From Elstera sp043721315 (GTDB taxonomy: Bacteria > Pseudomonadota > Alphaproteobacteria > Elsterales > Elsteraceae), in assembly GCA_043721315.1 (NCBI GenBank), contig JAYSQZ010000001.1, positions 1 to 64,000 of the forward strand: a stretch of 64,000 nucleotides of DNA, in the 5' to 3' direction. A model generated the notes under the pieces. It was not told the DNA's origin and made no database searches. It saw nothing but the letters and a program-made list of their open reading frames with translations. This document shows positions 7,744 to 16,269 of the stretch, piece after piece (the stretch's first letter is position 1; each line of letters starts with the position of its first letter). The position numbers and the translations under genes were made by a program.

Positions 7744-7917
7744 GCCATAAGGGCCGTGTGCAGGCGGTGCCAGCTTGGTGCTGAAGCCTGCCGTGTTGGC
7801 CGTCCATAAGATTATTACGCCGCTCCAGGTCTTTGGCTGGTTGCATTTTTCCGTCGTCAGATGTCCAATCTAACGACAAACTGCGCCAAGTTTGACGGCA
7901 AAAGGCGAAAGTTGCAC

Positions 7918-9222
7918 GTGAGCACTGAAAAACACATCACCGGGAAACAGATCACCCTCAAGCGCGTGGTCGTTACTGGGCTTGGGATGGTTACTCCGCT
8001 GGGAACCGGCGTTGAACATAATTGGTCGCGCCTGCTAGACGGTCAATCCGGCCTGAAGCGTGTCGATGACCACTTTAGGGTCGATGATATTCCGGCTAAG
8101 GTCGGCGGAGTGATTTTGCGCGGCAAAGATGGCCCCGGTCAGTTCGATATTGATACCGTGGTGTCGGTGAAAGACCGTCGCCGCATGGGCGATTTCGTCG
8201 TCTATGCTATGGCGGCGGCCCAGGAAGCGATTGCCGATGCGGGCTGGACGCCGGAAACCGATGCCGAGCGCGAGGCCACCGGCGTGATGATTGGCTCCGG
8301 TATCGGCGGTCTTATCGGCATTACCGATGGTGCGGTGCTGGTCGCTGAGCGCGGGGCCGAACGCCTTAGCCCGTTCTATATTCCGGCCAATCTCATCAAT
8401 CTCGCTTCCGGCCACGTCTCGATGCGCTATGGCTTCAAAGGCCCGAACCACGCGGTCGTCACCGCGTGCTCGACGGGGGCGCACGCTATTGGCGATGCCG
8501 CGCGGCTGATTTCCCTAGGTGATGCCGATGTGATGGTTGCGGGCGGCACTGAAGCTGCGCTGTCGCGCATTGGCTTTGCTGGGTTTGCCGCCTCGCGCGC
8601 TATGTCCACCAATTTCAACGACGCGCCGACGAAAGCCTCACGCCCGTGGGATAAGGACCGTGACGGCTTTGTGATGGGTGAGGGCGCAGGCGTCGTTGTG
8701 CTTGAAAGCCTGGAACACGCCCAAGCGCGCGGCGCGAAGATTTATGCCGAAGTCTTAGGCTATGGCATGTCGGGCGACGCTTACCACATCACGGCCCCCG
8801 CGCCAGATGGCAATGGCGGCTACCGCGCAATGCAGTCGGCGCTGAAGTGGTCTGGCCTTAGCCTCGATCAAATTGATTACATCAATGCCCACGGCACATC
8901 GACGCCGTTAGGGGATGAGATTGAGTTGAACGCGGTGAAGCGCCTGTTCGGCGAGCACGCCTATACGCTCTCGATGTCGTCCACCAAGTCGGCCATCGGT
9001 CATCTTTTGGGGGCGGCAGGGGCGGTTGAAGCGATTTTCTCGATCCTCGCTCTACGCGATCAGATTGTTCCGCCAACGCTGAACCTCGATAATCCGTCTG
9101 AAGGCTGCGATATTGATCTAGTGCCCCATGTGGCGAAGAAGCGGCAGGTGCGCTACGCCCTATCCAACTCCTTTGGGTTCGGCGGCACCAACGCCTCGCT
9201 GGTGTTCGGCGGGGCGGTCTAG
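7918..9222 (+). CDS. fabF: 3-oxoacyl-ACP synthase II FabF
   Basis: Condenses malonyl-ACP with acyl-ACP to elongate fatty acids. Thiolase-fold enzyme with nucleophile Cys184 (TACSTGA), His325 (NAHGTSTPLGD), Lys357 and His362 (KSAIGHLLGAAG). FabF usually begins at about RVVVTGLG, so both possible starts are long: GTG at 7918 adds about 14 residues, and the in-frame ATG at 7861 adds 19 more. I chose 7918 because an AAGG lies about 13 nt upstream and ATG 7861 lacks a ribosome site. Start uncertain, identity secure. Six nt separate it from mltG. Confidence 0.93.
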   Translation: MSTEKHITGKQITLKRVVVTGLGMVTPLGTGVEHNWSRLLDGQSGLKRVDDHFRVDDIPAKVGGVILRGKDGPGQFDIDTVVSVKDRRRMGDFVVYAMAAAQEAIADAGWTPETDAEREATGVMIGSGIGGLIGITDGAVLVAERGAERLSPFYIPANLINLASGHVSMRYGFKGPNHAVVTACSTGAHAIGDAARLISLGDADVMVAGGTEAALSRIGFAGFAASRAMSTNFNDAPTKASRPWDKDRDGFVMGEGAGVVVLESLEHAQARGAKIYAEVLGYGMSGDAYHITAPAPDGNGGYRAMQSALKWSGLSLDQIDYINAHGTSTPLGDEIELNAVKRLFGEHAYTLSMSSTKSAIGHLLGAAGAVEAIFSILALRDQIVPPTLNLDNPSEGCDIDLVPHVAKKRQVRYALSNSFGFGGTNASLVFGGAV

Positions 9223-9228
9223 TTCAGT

Positions 9229-10215
9229 TTGCTCAGGCTTCTCTCATTACTGTTAGGGGCGCTCGTGTTTGCGGGCGCCCTTTTCGCTGTCGGGCTGCGC
9301 TGGGTCGAAACCGAAATAGATAGGCCGGGGCCGACGACGATTGCCAAGGTAATCTACATCCCGCGCGGTCTAGGGTCCGACGCCATCGGCCAGCAGTTGA
9401 TGGATGAAGACCTCATCGAAAAGCCCTGGCTCCTTATGGCGGCGCAGCAGTTGCGGCGCGACCCTAGGGCCTTGCGCGCCGGGGAATATGAGATTGCGGC
9501 AGGCGCAAGCCTCGCCGCGATTTTAGAGCAGTTACGCGCCGGGCGCACCATCGTGCGCCGCCTTACGCTGCCGGAAGGGCTGACCAGTTCGCAAATCCTC
9601 GATCTCGTTCGCGCGGCAGACGGATTGGAAGGCGCGGCCCCGGCAACTTTGCCCGAAGGCAGCCTGCTACCCGAAACCTATCACTATCAAAAGGGCGACC
9701 GCCGCGCCGATCTGGTCAAGCGTTTGCAAACGGCGATGACGGCGGCACTCGCTGAGGCTTGGAATAACCGTACCCTCAGTATTCCGCTTCGCACCCCCGA
9801 AGAGCTTCTGGTGCTGGCTTCGATCGTCGAGAAAGAGACCGGCCTTGCGGCAGAGCGGGAGCGGGTGGCGGGCGTGTTTATCAACAGGTTACGGAAGAAT
9901 ATGCGGCTTCAGTCCGACCCAACGGTGCTCTATGGCGTGGTTGGTGGGGCCGGGGCGACGCGCAGCCTAACCCGTGCCGATCTCGATACCGATACGCCTT
10001 GGAACACTTATACTCGTGCCGGGCTTCCCGCCTCGCCGATCACCAATCCGGGCCGGGCCGCCCTGATGGCGGCGGCAAAACCACTGACGACCGACGATTT
10101 CTATTTCGTCGCCGATGGCACTGGCGGGCACGCCTTTGCCAAAACTCTCGACGAGCATAACCGTAATGTCGCTAAATGGCGGCAGATCGAAAGAGCGCGC
10201 GCGAGCAGACCGTAA
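9229..10215 (+). CDS. mltG: Endolytic murein transglycosylase MltG
   Basis: Inner-membrane lytic transglycosylase that cuts nascent glycan strands and so sets their length. An N-terminal membrane segment (about 4-24) is followed by a LysM-like part and the YceG domain. The catalytic glutamate is about Glu201 in ASIVEKET, followed by the conserved FINRLRKNMRLQSDPTV block. The start is a TTG 6 nt after the fabF stop. The fabF-mltG pairing is common in proteobacteria and links lipid and wall synthesis. Confidence 0.92.
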   Translation: MLRLLSLLLGALVFAGALFAVGLRWVETEIDRPGPTTIAKVIYIPRGLGSDAIGQQLMDEDLIEKPWLLMAAQQLRRDPRALRAGEYEIAAGASLAAILEQLRAGRTIVRRLTLPEGLTSSQILDLVRAADGLEGAAPATLPEGSLLPETYHYQKGDRRADLVKRLQTAMTAALAEAWNNRTLSIPLRTPEELLVLASIVEKETGLAAERERVAGVFINRLRKNMRLQSDPTVLYGVVGGAGATRSLTRADLDTDTPWNTYTRAGLPASPITNPGRAALMAAAKPLTTDDFYFVADGTGGHAFAKTLDEHNRNVAKWRQIERARASRP

Positions 10216-10236
10216 CCCGGACGAGGAGAGCTTCTC

Positions 10237-10659
10237 ATGGCCCCAATAACCCCTTTCCACATCGCTTTCCCTGTTGATGATCTGGCTGCGGCGCGGCAGT
10301 TTTATGGGGAGTTTCTGGGGTGCCCCGAAGGCCGCTCCAGCGACGAATGGATTGATTTTGACCTATTCGGCCATCAAATCGTCGCCCATCTCGCGCCGAA
10401 GCAGGCCGACGATACGCACCATAATCCAGTCGATGGGCACGCGGTGCCCGTGCCGCATTTTGGCGTAGTGATGGAGTGGGAGCGGTTTCAAACCTTCGCG
10501 GATAGGCTGAAGGCGGCGCGGGTAAAATTCGTGATCGAGCCTTATATTCGCTTCCAAGGCCAAGTGGGCGAGCAGGCGACGATGTTTTTCCTCGATCCCG
10601 CTGGCAATGCGCTGGAGTTCAAAGCGTTTCGCGATATGGGGCAGCTTTTTGCAAAGTAG
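10237..10659 (+). CDS. VOC-family (glyoxalase/dioxygenase fold) protein
   Basis: A 140-aa vicinal-oxygen-chelate protein. His8, His74 (PHFGVV) and Glu127 (GNALEFKAF) are placed like the 2-His-1-Glu metal site of this superfamily. It starts with GAGGAG upstream of the ATG. Members include glyoxalases, extradiol dioxygenases and fosfomycin/bleomycin resistance proteins; the reaction cannot be assigned. It lies 21 nt after mltG, and its TAG stop overlaps the first base pairs of the palindromic repeat at 10658. Confidence 0.82.
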   Translation: MAPITPFHIAFPVDDLAAARQFYGEFLGCPEGRSSDEWIDFDLFGHQIVAHLAPKQADDTHHNPVDGHAVPVPHFGVVMEWERFQTFADRLKAARVKFVIEPYIRFQGQVGEQATMFFLDPAGNALEFKAFRDMGQLFAK

Positions 10660-10767
10660 AGCAAATCCCGAGCAGGCAAAATGCCTGCGACGACGCATTT
10701 GCGTAAAAAACCAAAGAGCAAATCCCGAGCAGGCAAAATGCCTGCGACGACGCATTTGCGTAAAAAA
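10658..10767. repeat. Two tandem copies of a 53-nt palindromic repeat
   Basis: 10658-10710 and 10715-10767 are identical, with 4 nt between. Each folds into an outer stem (GCAAAT/ATTTGC) and an inner stem (GCAGGCA/TGCCTGC, 3-nt loop), ending in GTAAAAAA. A diverged third copy in the other orientation lies at 40362-40406. The array fills the gap between a plus-strand gene and a convergent minus-strand gene, a typical place for REP-type elements, and it may serve as terminator for either. Confidence 0.85.
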
Positions 10768-10775
10768 GAATCGGC

Positions 10776-11357
10776 TCAGTCCCCGCGCGGGTTGCTTGCT
10801 GCGATCAGCGCGGCGGGATTGGGGATACGGTGGGATTCTTGCGCGAAGGTCTCGAATCCGGCGCGCTGGTAGAGGCTGAGGGCCTTCGGATGATCGAGGC
10901 TGCATGTATGCACCCACACCCGCTTCGGCCCGCGCGCCCAGGCTTTGCGAATAGCACAGTCCAGCAGATACGGCCCCAGCTTGAGGCCGATGAAGTCGGG
11001 CATAAGGCCGAAGTAAGCCAGCTCAACTTCACCCGCCTCCCGCCCATCTAACTCGAAGTAGCCCGCCGGAACCCCGCCAAGATAGGCGACGGTTACTTCC
11101 ACGGCAGGATCGTTCAGAATGGCCCGGAGCTTCGCATCTTCCATCTGCCGCCGCTCGTACCACAGCCACGGATCGCCGACACTGCCGTAGAGAAAACGGT
11201 AGAAGCGTAGGTTTGGCTGCCGCGCCACCATCAGCACCAGAGGGTGTTGGAACACCGGCTGGGACAGGGCGGGCGTTTTCGGTACGGCCAGCATCTCTAA
11301 ATGGGTGATGGAAACGTCGATTTCTGCCGGAGCGGGCGGGAGCGGGGCGGCGCTCAT
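10776..11357 (-). CDS. GNAT-family N-acetyltransferase
   Basis: Acyl-CoA-dependent acetyltransferase fold, 193 aa from the ATG at 11355-11357. That start gives an ATGA overlap with the sulfurtransferase stop; an in-frame ATG 51 nt upstream would lie inside that gene. The C-terminal half has the GNAT core: ELAYFGLMPDFIGLKLG (motif A, acetyl-CoA binding), then LDHPKALSLYQRAGF (motif B). Substrate unknown. Translational coupling to sseA suggests joint expression. Confidence 0.85.
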   Translation of the reverse strand: MSAAPLPPAPAEIDVSITHLEMLAVPKTPALSQPVFQHPLVLMVARQPNLRFYRFLYGSVGDPWLWYERRQMEDAKLRAILNDPAVEVTVAYLGGVPAGYFELDGREAGEVELAYFGLMPDFIGLKLGPYLLDCAIRKAWARGPKRVWVHTCSLDHPKALSLYQRAGFETFAQESHRIPNPAALIAASNPRGD

Positions 11358-12220
11358 AGAGCTGCCGCTACCCCCGTGGCAATCGGCAGGCCGGGATAAC
11401 TGCCCCATTCGCTCCAGGAACCATCGTAAACCGATACATCGGCACGGCCTAACTCATAAAGGCCAATCGCCAGCACGCAGGCGCTAACACCAGAGCCGCA
11501 GGAGGTTATGATGGGGCGCTTGAGGTCGATCCCGGCGGCAACGAGCCGCGCTTCAATTTGTGTTTTGGGGAGGATAAGGCCCGTGGCGGGATCGAGCAGA
11601 CTGGCGAAGGGTACATTCTGCGCCCCCGGAATATGCCCCCCGGCGAGCTTGGCCCGAGGTTCGGGTTCGGTTCCGGCGAAACGCCCGGCCCCGCGCGCGT
11701 CGATGATCTGCACAGCGGGCGTATCGAGCGCGGTCAGCACCGCATCGCGGTCGCTCACCAACTCCGGGCGGAAGCGGGTGTTGAAGCGGCCCTGGCGCGG
11801 CGGGGTGGCTGGGCCGCTTTCGATGGCGCGGCCCTCGGCCAGCCACTGCTTGAGGCCACCATCGAGTACAAAGACCTTATCGTGCCCGAAGGTGCGGAAC
11901 ATCCACCAGGGGCGGGCGGCGCTCATCAGCCCGTAGCTATCGTAGCAAACGATAGTGCAATCATTGCCGATACCAAGATCGCTCATATCCTCCGCAAAAC
12001 TATCCGGGTCCGGCAGCATATGGGGAAGGTCGCTTTCAACATCCTTGTAGGCATCAATATCGAAGAACTGCGCGCCTGGAATATGCCGCTCCAAAAACTC
12101 CGCTTCGGCGTTGCGCGGAACGCCGGGTAAGACGTAAGTGGCGTCGAGCACGCGCACATGGGGGGCGGAAAGCCGTTCCGCCAGCCAAGCCGTCGAGACG
12201 AAAGCCGTTCGCGTGCTCAT
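11354..12220 (-). CDS. sseA: 3-mercaptopyruvate sulfurtransferase
   Basis: Two-domain rhodanese (288 aa) that moves sulfane sulfur from 3-mercaptopyruvate to thiols or cyanide. The N-terminal domain is inactive; the C-terminal domain carries Cys241 in the loop CGSGVSA, which matches the CG[ST]GVTA signature of mercaptopyruvate rather than thiosulfate sulfurtransferases. GGAGGA lies upstream of the ATG. First gene of a two-gene minus-strand unit with the GNAT gene. A 262-nt gap separates it from the divergent sixA-like gene. Confidence 0.92.
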   Translation of the reverse strand: MSTRTAFVSTAWLAERLSAPHVRVLDATYVLPGVPRNAEAEFLERHIPGAQFFDIDAYKDVESDLPHMLPDPDSFAEDMSDLGIGNDCTIVCYDSYGLMSAARPWWMFRTFGHDKVFVLDGGLKQWLAEGRAIESGPATPPRQGRFNTRFRPELVSDRDAVLTALDTPAVQIIDARGAGRFAGTEPEPRAKLAGGHIPGAQNVPFASLLDPATGLILPKTQIEARLVAAGIDLKRPIITSCGSGVSACVLAIGLYELGRADVSVYDGSWSEWGSYPGLPIATGVAAAL

Positions 12221-12482
12221 TCCTGCTTCCTCCTGATAAATCGTTGGCTCTGATTAAACTCCAGTTTGTGCCGATCCTGTCCAGCGATTTTGAACCTTTT
12301 CTTGGTTTAGCAACAACCATTGTGCGGCAATCAGCATCATCGAGTTTTCAAAATCGCGTTTCTCCACGATCCCGTAGGCTGCGGCATGGGCTGACGAATA
12401 TCTCTCATCATGGTAGAACCTTCGCGACATGATGTTTCCGCCGGAACCTTATCTGGCTGCCCTATCGTCAGGAGAACGGGCG

Positions 12483-13013
12483 ATGCGCCGACTGGCCTTG
12501 CTGCGCCACGCAAAATCATCCTGGGAGGATCTCAGGCAAACCGACCACGCCCGCCCGCTGAACAGCAGGGGCCAACGCGATGCCGTGGCTCTGGCCGAAA
12601 CCGTGCAATCCTTGAACCTGACGTTCGACCGCGTGCTGTGCTCGACCGCCACCCGCACGCGGGAAACCTGGGATGGGTTGGCGGGGGCGCTCCCAAAAGG
12701 CAGCCCAACGCCACGCTATCTGGAAGAACTCTACCTCGCGGAACCCGAAAAACTGCTCTCGGCGGTGCGGCGGGAAGGTGAGGCCGTCAAAACCCTGCTG
12801 GTCATCGGCCATAATGATGGGCTGCACGACTTCGCCCTAGGGTTGGTTGGGGACGCGACCGAACTTGTGCTGCGGGATCGCCTGTCCGAAAAATTCCCCA
12901 CGGCGGCGCTGGCAGTGTTCGACTGCCCGATTGACGTTTGGTCGGCTCTCGCTTGGCAGCAGAACCGCCTGACTGCGCTGCGCTATCCGCGCGATACCGA
13001 AGGAGATGCTTAA
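12483..13013 (+). CDS. SixA-like histidine phosphatase
   Basis: Histidine-phosphatase superfamily, SixA branch. The RHA motif has phospho-acceptor His9 (LLRHAKSSW), and the second catalytic His110 lies in VIGHNDGL. I start at the ATG 12483, which has AGGAG upstream and gives 176 aa, rather than an ATG 54 nt earlier. It is followed 4 nt later by a CHAD-domain gene. SixA proteins dephosphorylate phosphohistidine in E. coli; here the target is unknown, and the CHAD neighbour hints at a polyphosphate or phosphoryl link. Confidence 0.85.
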   Translation: MRRLALLRHAKSSWEDLRQTDHARPLNSRGQRDAVALAETVQSLNLTFDRVLCSTATRTRETWDGLAGALPKGSPTPRYLEELYLAEPEKLLSAVRREGEAVKTLLVIGHNDGLHDFALGLVGDATELVLRDRLSEKFPTAALAVFDCPIDVWSALAWQQNRLTALRYPRDTEGDA

Positions 13014-13017
13014 GATT

Positions 13018-14346
13018 ATGAGTCAGCTTTGGCTGGGTCTTAACCCCGATCATCTTGCCGCCCTATTGCAACGCCCGGCGTGGCGCACGCTTCAGAAACT
13101 GCCGCAGCCGGAGCGGTGGCGGGTGCTCGATACCGACGATCAGCGCCATCGCGAGACGCCGTTGATCGTTTCCCCCAAGAGCGCTAGCGGTATGGCGGGC
13201 CTTCAGCCGCAGTTCGACCTGACCCGCACGCGCTGGACCGATGGGGTGCTGACCCTGGAACAACATCTCTGGACCCTCCCCAAGGGGCCGACGCGGCAGG
13301 CGCTCTGGCTGCGGATGCCGGTTGGACCGGCGGGGACCGAACTGCGACAACGCCTCGCAATCCTTCACGCCGAAGCCCGGATAGCAACGCCAATTCCGGT
13401 GGCCACCGTCGATCCGGTGGAGCTGGGCTATCGGTTTCTGGGGGGGGAGGCGACGGCACGCCCCGCAAAACTCCGACTCACCCCGGATATGACCGCAGGC
13501 ACGGTGCTGGCCGCGATCCTCGATACGGTAGCCGACGCGCTGGTGATCCATTTACCCACGGTCGTATGGAAGCAAGATACCGTAGCCGTCCATCAGGCGC
13601 GCGTGGCGCTGCGGCGGCTGCGCGCGGCCTTGCCGTTGTTCGGTCAGCAGGTAGGGGCAACAGCGCGGGCGGATACCCTACGCCAGACAGCGGGGGACAT
13701 TGCTCGCCGCTTGGGGGCCGTGCGCGATCTCGACGTTTTTTGCAGCGAAACCCTCAGCCGGGCCGAAACCGAATTTCCGACCGAAGCGGGATGGGACATT
13801 CTGCGAACAGTCGCCCACAGCCGCCGCGTTCAAGAGGCGGACGTGTTGACGGAAACCGTTAGCGGTTGGGAAACGACCGAGTTTTTGCTCGATTTATTGC
13901 ACTGGCGCGATGAAGCCCTAGCGCTGCTCCCCAGCGGCGCAGGCGCGGGCGACGTGGCGCGGGGCCTGTTGGCCGACCGTTGGCGCCGGGTCAGCCGCCA
14001 GGGCAATCGGCTGGATCGGATTGATATTGCCGGACTGCATGAGCTTAGGATTAAGATTAAGAAATTCCGTTATCTTGTTGATTTTACAAAATCACTTTTT
14101 GCACCAGAGATTACTTCTCAGTGGGAAACGCGCCTGTCGCCACTGCAAGACGCGCTCGGTACGCTGAACGATGGTGCCACGGCGCGCGGTCTTATCCGGG
14201 GGCTAATGCCGTCTTTAGATAAGCCGGGGGCGTTTGCGGCGGGGTTGCTCGTGGCCTGGGCCGATGGGCGCACGCTGCGCCATCGCAGCCGGGTGCAGCA
14301 GCTTTGGAATGATCTCGCCGATTTGCCCCCCTATTGGAAGGATTAG
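13018..14346 (+). CDS. CHAD-domain protein
   Basis: The C-terminal part (about 165-430) is a CHAD domain, a helical fold with conserved histidines and many Lys/Arg shown in other proteins to bind inorganic polyphosphate. Marks are AVHQARVALRRLRAAL with His192 and LHELRIKIKKFRYLVDF with His341. The first 150 residues may be a degenerate CYTH-like domain, but I see no clear ExExK. The ATG at 13018 is favoured because AAGGAG ends only 1 nt before the alternative ATG 13006. It probably forms an operon with the sixA-like gene. Confidence 0.82.
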   Translation: MSQLWLGLNPDHLAALLQRPAWRTLQKLPQPERWRVLDTDDQRHRETPLIVSPKSASGMAGLQPQFDLTRTRWTDGVLTLEQHLWTLPKGPTRQALWLRMPVGPAGTELRQRLAILHAEARIATPIPVATVDPVELGYRFLGGEATARPAKLRLTPDMTAGTVLAAILDTVADALVIHLPTVVWKQDTVAVHQARVALRRLRAALPLFGQQVGATARADTLRQTAGDIARRLGAVRDLDVFCSETLSRAETEFPTEAGWDILRTVAHSRRVQEADVLTETVSGWETTEFLLDLLHWRDEALALLPSGAGAGDVARGLLADRWRRVSRQGNRLDRIDIAGLHELRIKIKKFRYLVDFTKSLFAPEITSQWETRLSPLQDALGTLNDGATARGLIRGLMPSLDKPGAFAAGLLVAWADGRTLRHRSRVQQLWNDLADLPPYWKD

Positions 14347-14350
14347 GCGC

Positions 14351-14962
14351 GTGTCCTTTTCAGCCTGGCTTGCCGATTTCATTACGTTGTTCGTGGTGAT
14401 TGATCCGATTGGCGTACTGCCAATCTATCTGTCGGCGATTTCGGGCATGAACAGCGCCGACAGCCGCCGAGTGGGGCGTTTGTCCATCGCTATTTCTTTT
14501 GGCGTGTTAGTGCTCTTTCTGCTGATCGGGCAAGCGCTGCTGACGCAGTTGGGCATCGGTTTCCCAGCGTTTCGCATCGCAGGCGGCGTTATTCTATTTC
14601 TCGTCGCGCTGAAGATGATTTTTGATGGGCATGAGGACGTGCCGAACGAAGAGCGCAGCGCAGCAGTAAGCGAGGTTGCCGTTTTCCCCGTCGCCATGCC
14701 GGGGATCGCCGGGCCGGGGTCGATCCTGGCCGTCATGCTCATGGGCAGCGGCGGCACGGCGGGTTGGCTCGATGATCTGCGCGTTATTTTGGTTATCGCG
14801 GCGGTGTTGGCCATCACGCTGATCGTCATGCTGTTTGGCACGCTGCTGCGCCGCATATTGGGGCGAACGGGCATTCTCGTGGTGAGCCGAGTGATGGGCC
14901 TACTGTTAGCAGCGCTATCGGCCCAATCTATCCTTGATGGGCTGAAGCTGACTTTCGGCTGA
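14351..14962 (+). CDS. MarC-family integral membrane protein
   Basis: A 203-aa polytopic protein of the MarC/UPF0056 family with about six membrane segments. Typical marks are FVVIDPIGVLPIYLS near the N-terminus, FRIAGGVILFLVALKM in the middle and AVFPVAMPGIAGPGSI after the central loop. GTG at 14351 lies 4 nt after the CHAD stop and gives the family length; an in-frame ATG 117 nt upstream would overlap the CHAD gene. The function of MarC proteins is not established. Confidence 0.88.
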   Translation: MSFSAWLADFITLFVVIDPIGVLPIYLSAISGMNSADSRRVGRLSIAISFGVLVLFLLIGQALLTQLGIGFPAFRIAGGVILFLVALKMIFDGHEDVPNEERSAAVSEVAVFPVAMPGIAGPGSILAVMLMGSGGTAGWLDDLRVILVIAAVLAITLIVMLFGTLLRRILGRTGILVVSRVMGLLLAALSAQSILDGLKLTFG

Positions 14963-14988
14963 TGTATGAGTTTACCTAAAACTATGTG

Positions 14989-15063
14989 TGGCTCCCAGGG
15001 AGGGATTCGAACCCCCGGCAAGGCGGTTAACAGCCGCCTGCTCTACCGCTGAGCTACCTGGGA
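14989..15063 (-). tRNA. tRNA-Asn (GTT), copy 1
   Basis: 75 nt with encoded CCA. The acceptor stem TCCCAGG/CCTGGGA, discriminator G, anticodon GTT within CTGTTAACC, and T-arm GGTTCGAATCC are all visible on the minus strand. It differs from the next copy by one base (15020), next to the T stem. Confidence 0.95.
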
Positions 15064-15098
15064 TCAAACCAAGCACATAGCTATACTCTACGCAAGAT

Positions 15099-15173
15099 TG
15101 GCTCCCAGGGAGGGATTCGAACCCCCGGCCAGGCGGTTAACAGCCGCCTGCTCTACCGCTGAGCTACCTGGGA
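15099..15173 (-). tRNA. tRNA-Asn (GTT), copy 2
   Basis: Near-identical to the copy 35 nt away: same acceptor stem, GTT anticodon, T-arm and encoded CCA. The pair arose by local duplication; the spacer between them is unrelated sequence. Confidence 0.95.
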
Positions 15174-15288
15174 TAAGTCGCCATACATCAAGTCCGGCGT
15201 GTGTAGCAAACCCGCTAAGGTCTGCCAAGGCCGATTTTCATCGGTACCCTGCCGATCTTGCCCAATTTGACTGAACAGAAACGCGCAC

Positions 15289-15362
15289 TGGAGGCCGAGA
15301 GCGGAATCGAACCGCTGTACGGGGATTTGCAGTCCCCTACATGACCACTCTGCCACCCGGCC
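15289..15362 (-). tRNA. tRNA-Cys (GCA)
   Basis: 74 nt including CCA. Acceptor stem GGCCGGG/CTCGGCC with one G-T pair, U73 discriminator as expected for cysteine, anticodon GCA within CTGCAAA, and T-arm GGTTCGATTCC. It is the upstream member of the Cys-Asn-Asn tRNA run on the minus strand. Confidence 0.95.
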
Positions 15363-15578
15363 TCTGGGCGCGCCTGCTCGATCTTAACCGATGCGGATGC
15401 GCGGTGTATCCCGAAGGAAAATCCAGGTCAAGTGTCTTTCCATCATTACCCTCTGGAAGAGGCGACAGGAAGCCCGAAAAACCGCGTGGCTTTGCGTTGC
15501 ACACAGGAAGCCGCGCGCTTATAACCTAAGTGAGATTGCTGCCCCAAGGGCGGCGTGAATGAGGTGGATTTGAGGCTC

Positions 15579-16262
15579 ATGGATTACGCAGCCGCGCGCG
15601 CGAATATGATCGAATGCCAAGTACGCACTAATAAGGTGATCGACCCGAGCGTGATCGCCGCAATGGCGAGTGTGCCGCGCGAAGCCTTTGTGCCCGAAGC
15701 GCTACGCCCCGTTGCCTATATCGACGAAGACCTCACGGTTGCGCCGGGTCGGTTTCTGCTGGAGCCGATGATCATTGCCCGTCTGCTGCAATTCGCCGAG
15801 ATCAAAAAGACCGACCGGGCGTTGGATTTCGCGACGGGCACTGGCTATGGCGCGGCCCTGTTGGCCCAGCTTGCCGGGAGCGTGACGGCGCTTGATAGTC
15901 GCGCCAGCTTGCTTGATCTCGCGCGCCGGGCGTTGGTGACAGCGCCGATCCCGGTTAGCTTCGTCGAAGCGCCGCTGGATGGTGTGCTGGCCCAAGCCGA
16001 AGGGCTAACCGGCCAGAGCTTCGATGTGATTCTCGTGTCCGGTGCCTTGTCGAAAGTGCCGACGGCGCTGCTCGACCTGCTGGCGGAAGGCGGGCGTTTA
16101 GTAACAGTGTTGAAGCCGGACGTTGTCGGCGGCGGCGAGGCTCCGATGGGCAGCGCCACGCTGTTCGTTAAACGCGGCGGAATTGCCGCCGGGCGCACTT
16201 TGTTCGATTCGGCCACGCCGCTACTGCCCGAATTTGCGCCAAAACCGCAGTTCGTTTTTTGA
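15579..16262 (+). CDS. PIMT-like protein methyltransferase
   Basis: Related to protein-L-isoaspartate O-methyltransferases, which use SAM to repair isoaspartyl residues. The N-terminal MDYAAARANMIECQVRTN and VPREAFVPE blocks fit, and the SAM-binding glycine motif is DFATGTGYGAALL (about 89-101). I used ATG 15579 (227 aa) because the family usually starts here; a GTG at 15555 would add 8 residues. A second, more canonical PIMT gene lies at 37745, so this one may act on a different substrate. The order PIMT-rhodanese-tolC recurs in alphaproteobacteria. Confidence 0.85.
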   Translation: MDYAAARANMIECQVRTNKVIDPSVIAAMASVPREAFVPEALRPVAYIDEDLTVAPGRFLLEPMIIARLLQFAEIKKTDRALDFATGTGYGAALLAQLAGSVTALDSRASLLDLARRALVTAPIPVSFVEAPLDGVLAQAEGLTGQSFDVILVSGALSKVPTALLDLLAEGGRLVTVLKPDVVGGGEAPMGSATLFVKRGGIAAGRTLFDSATPLLPEFAPKPQFVF

Positions 16263-16269
16263 GCTTTCG

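Noticed and set aside
10542..10736. Minus-strand ORF with repeated VVAGILPARDLL
   Set aside because: It is the translation of the palindromic DNA repeat, not a gene.
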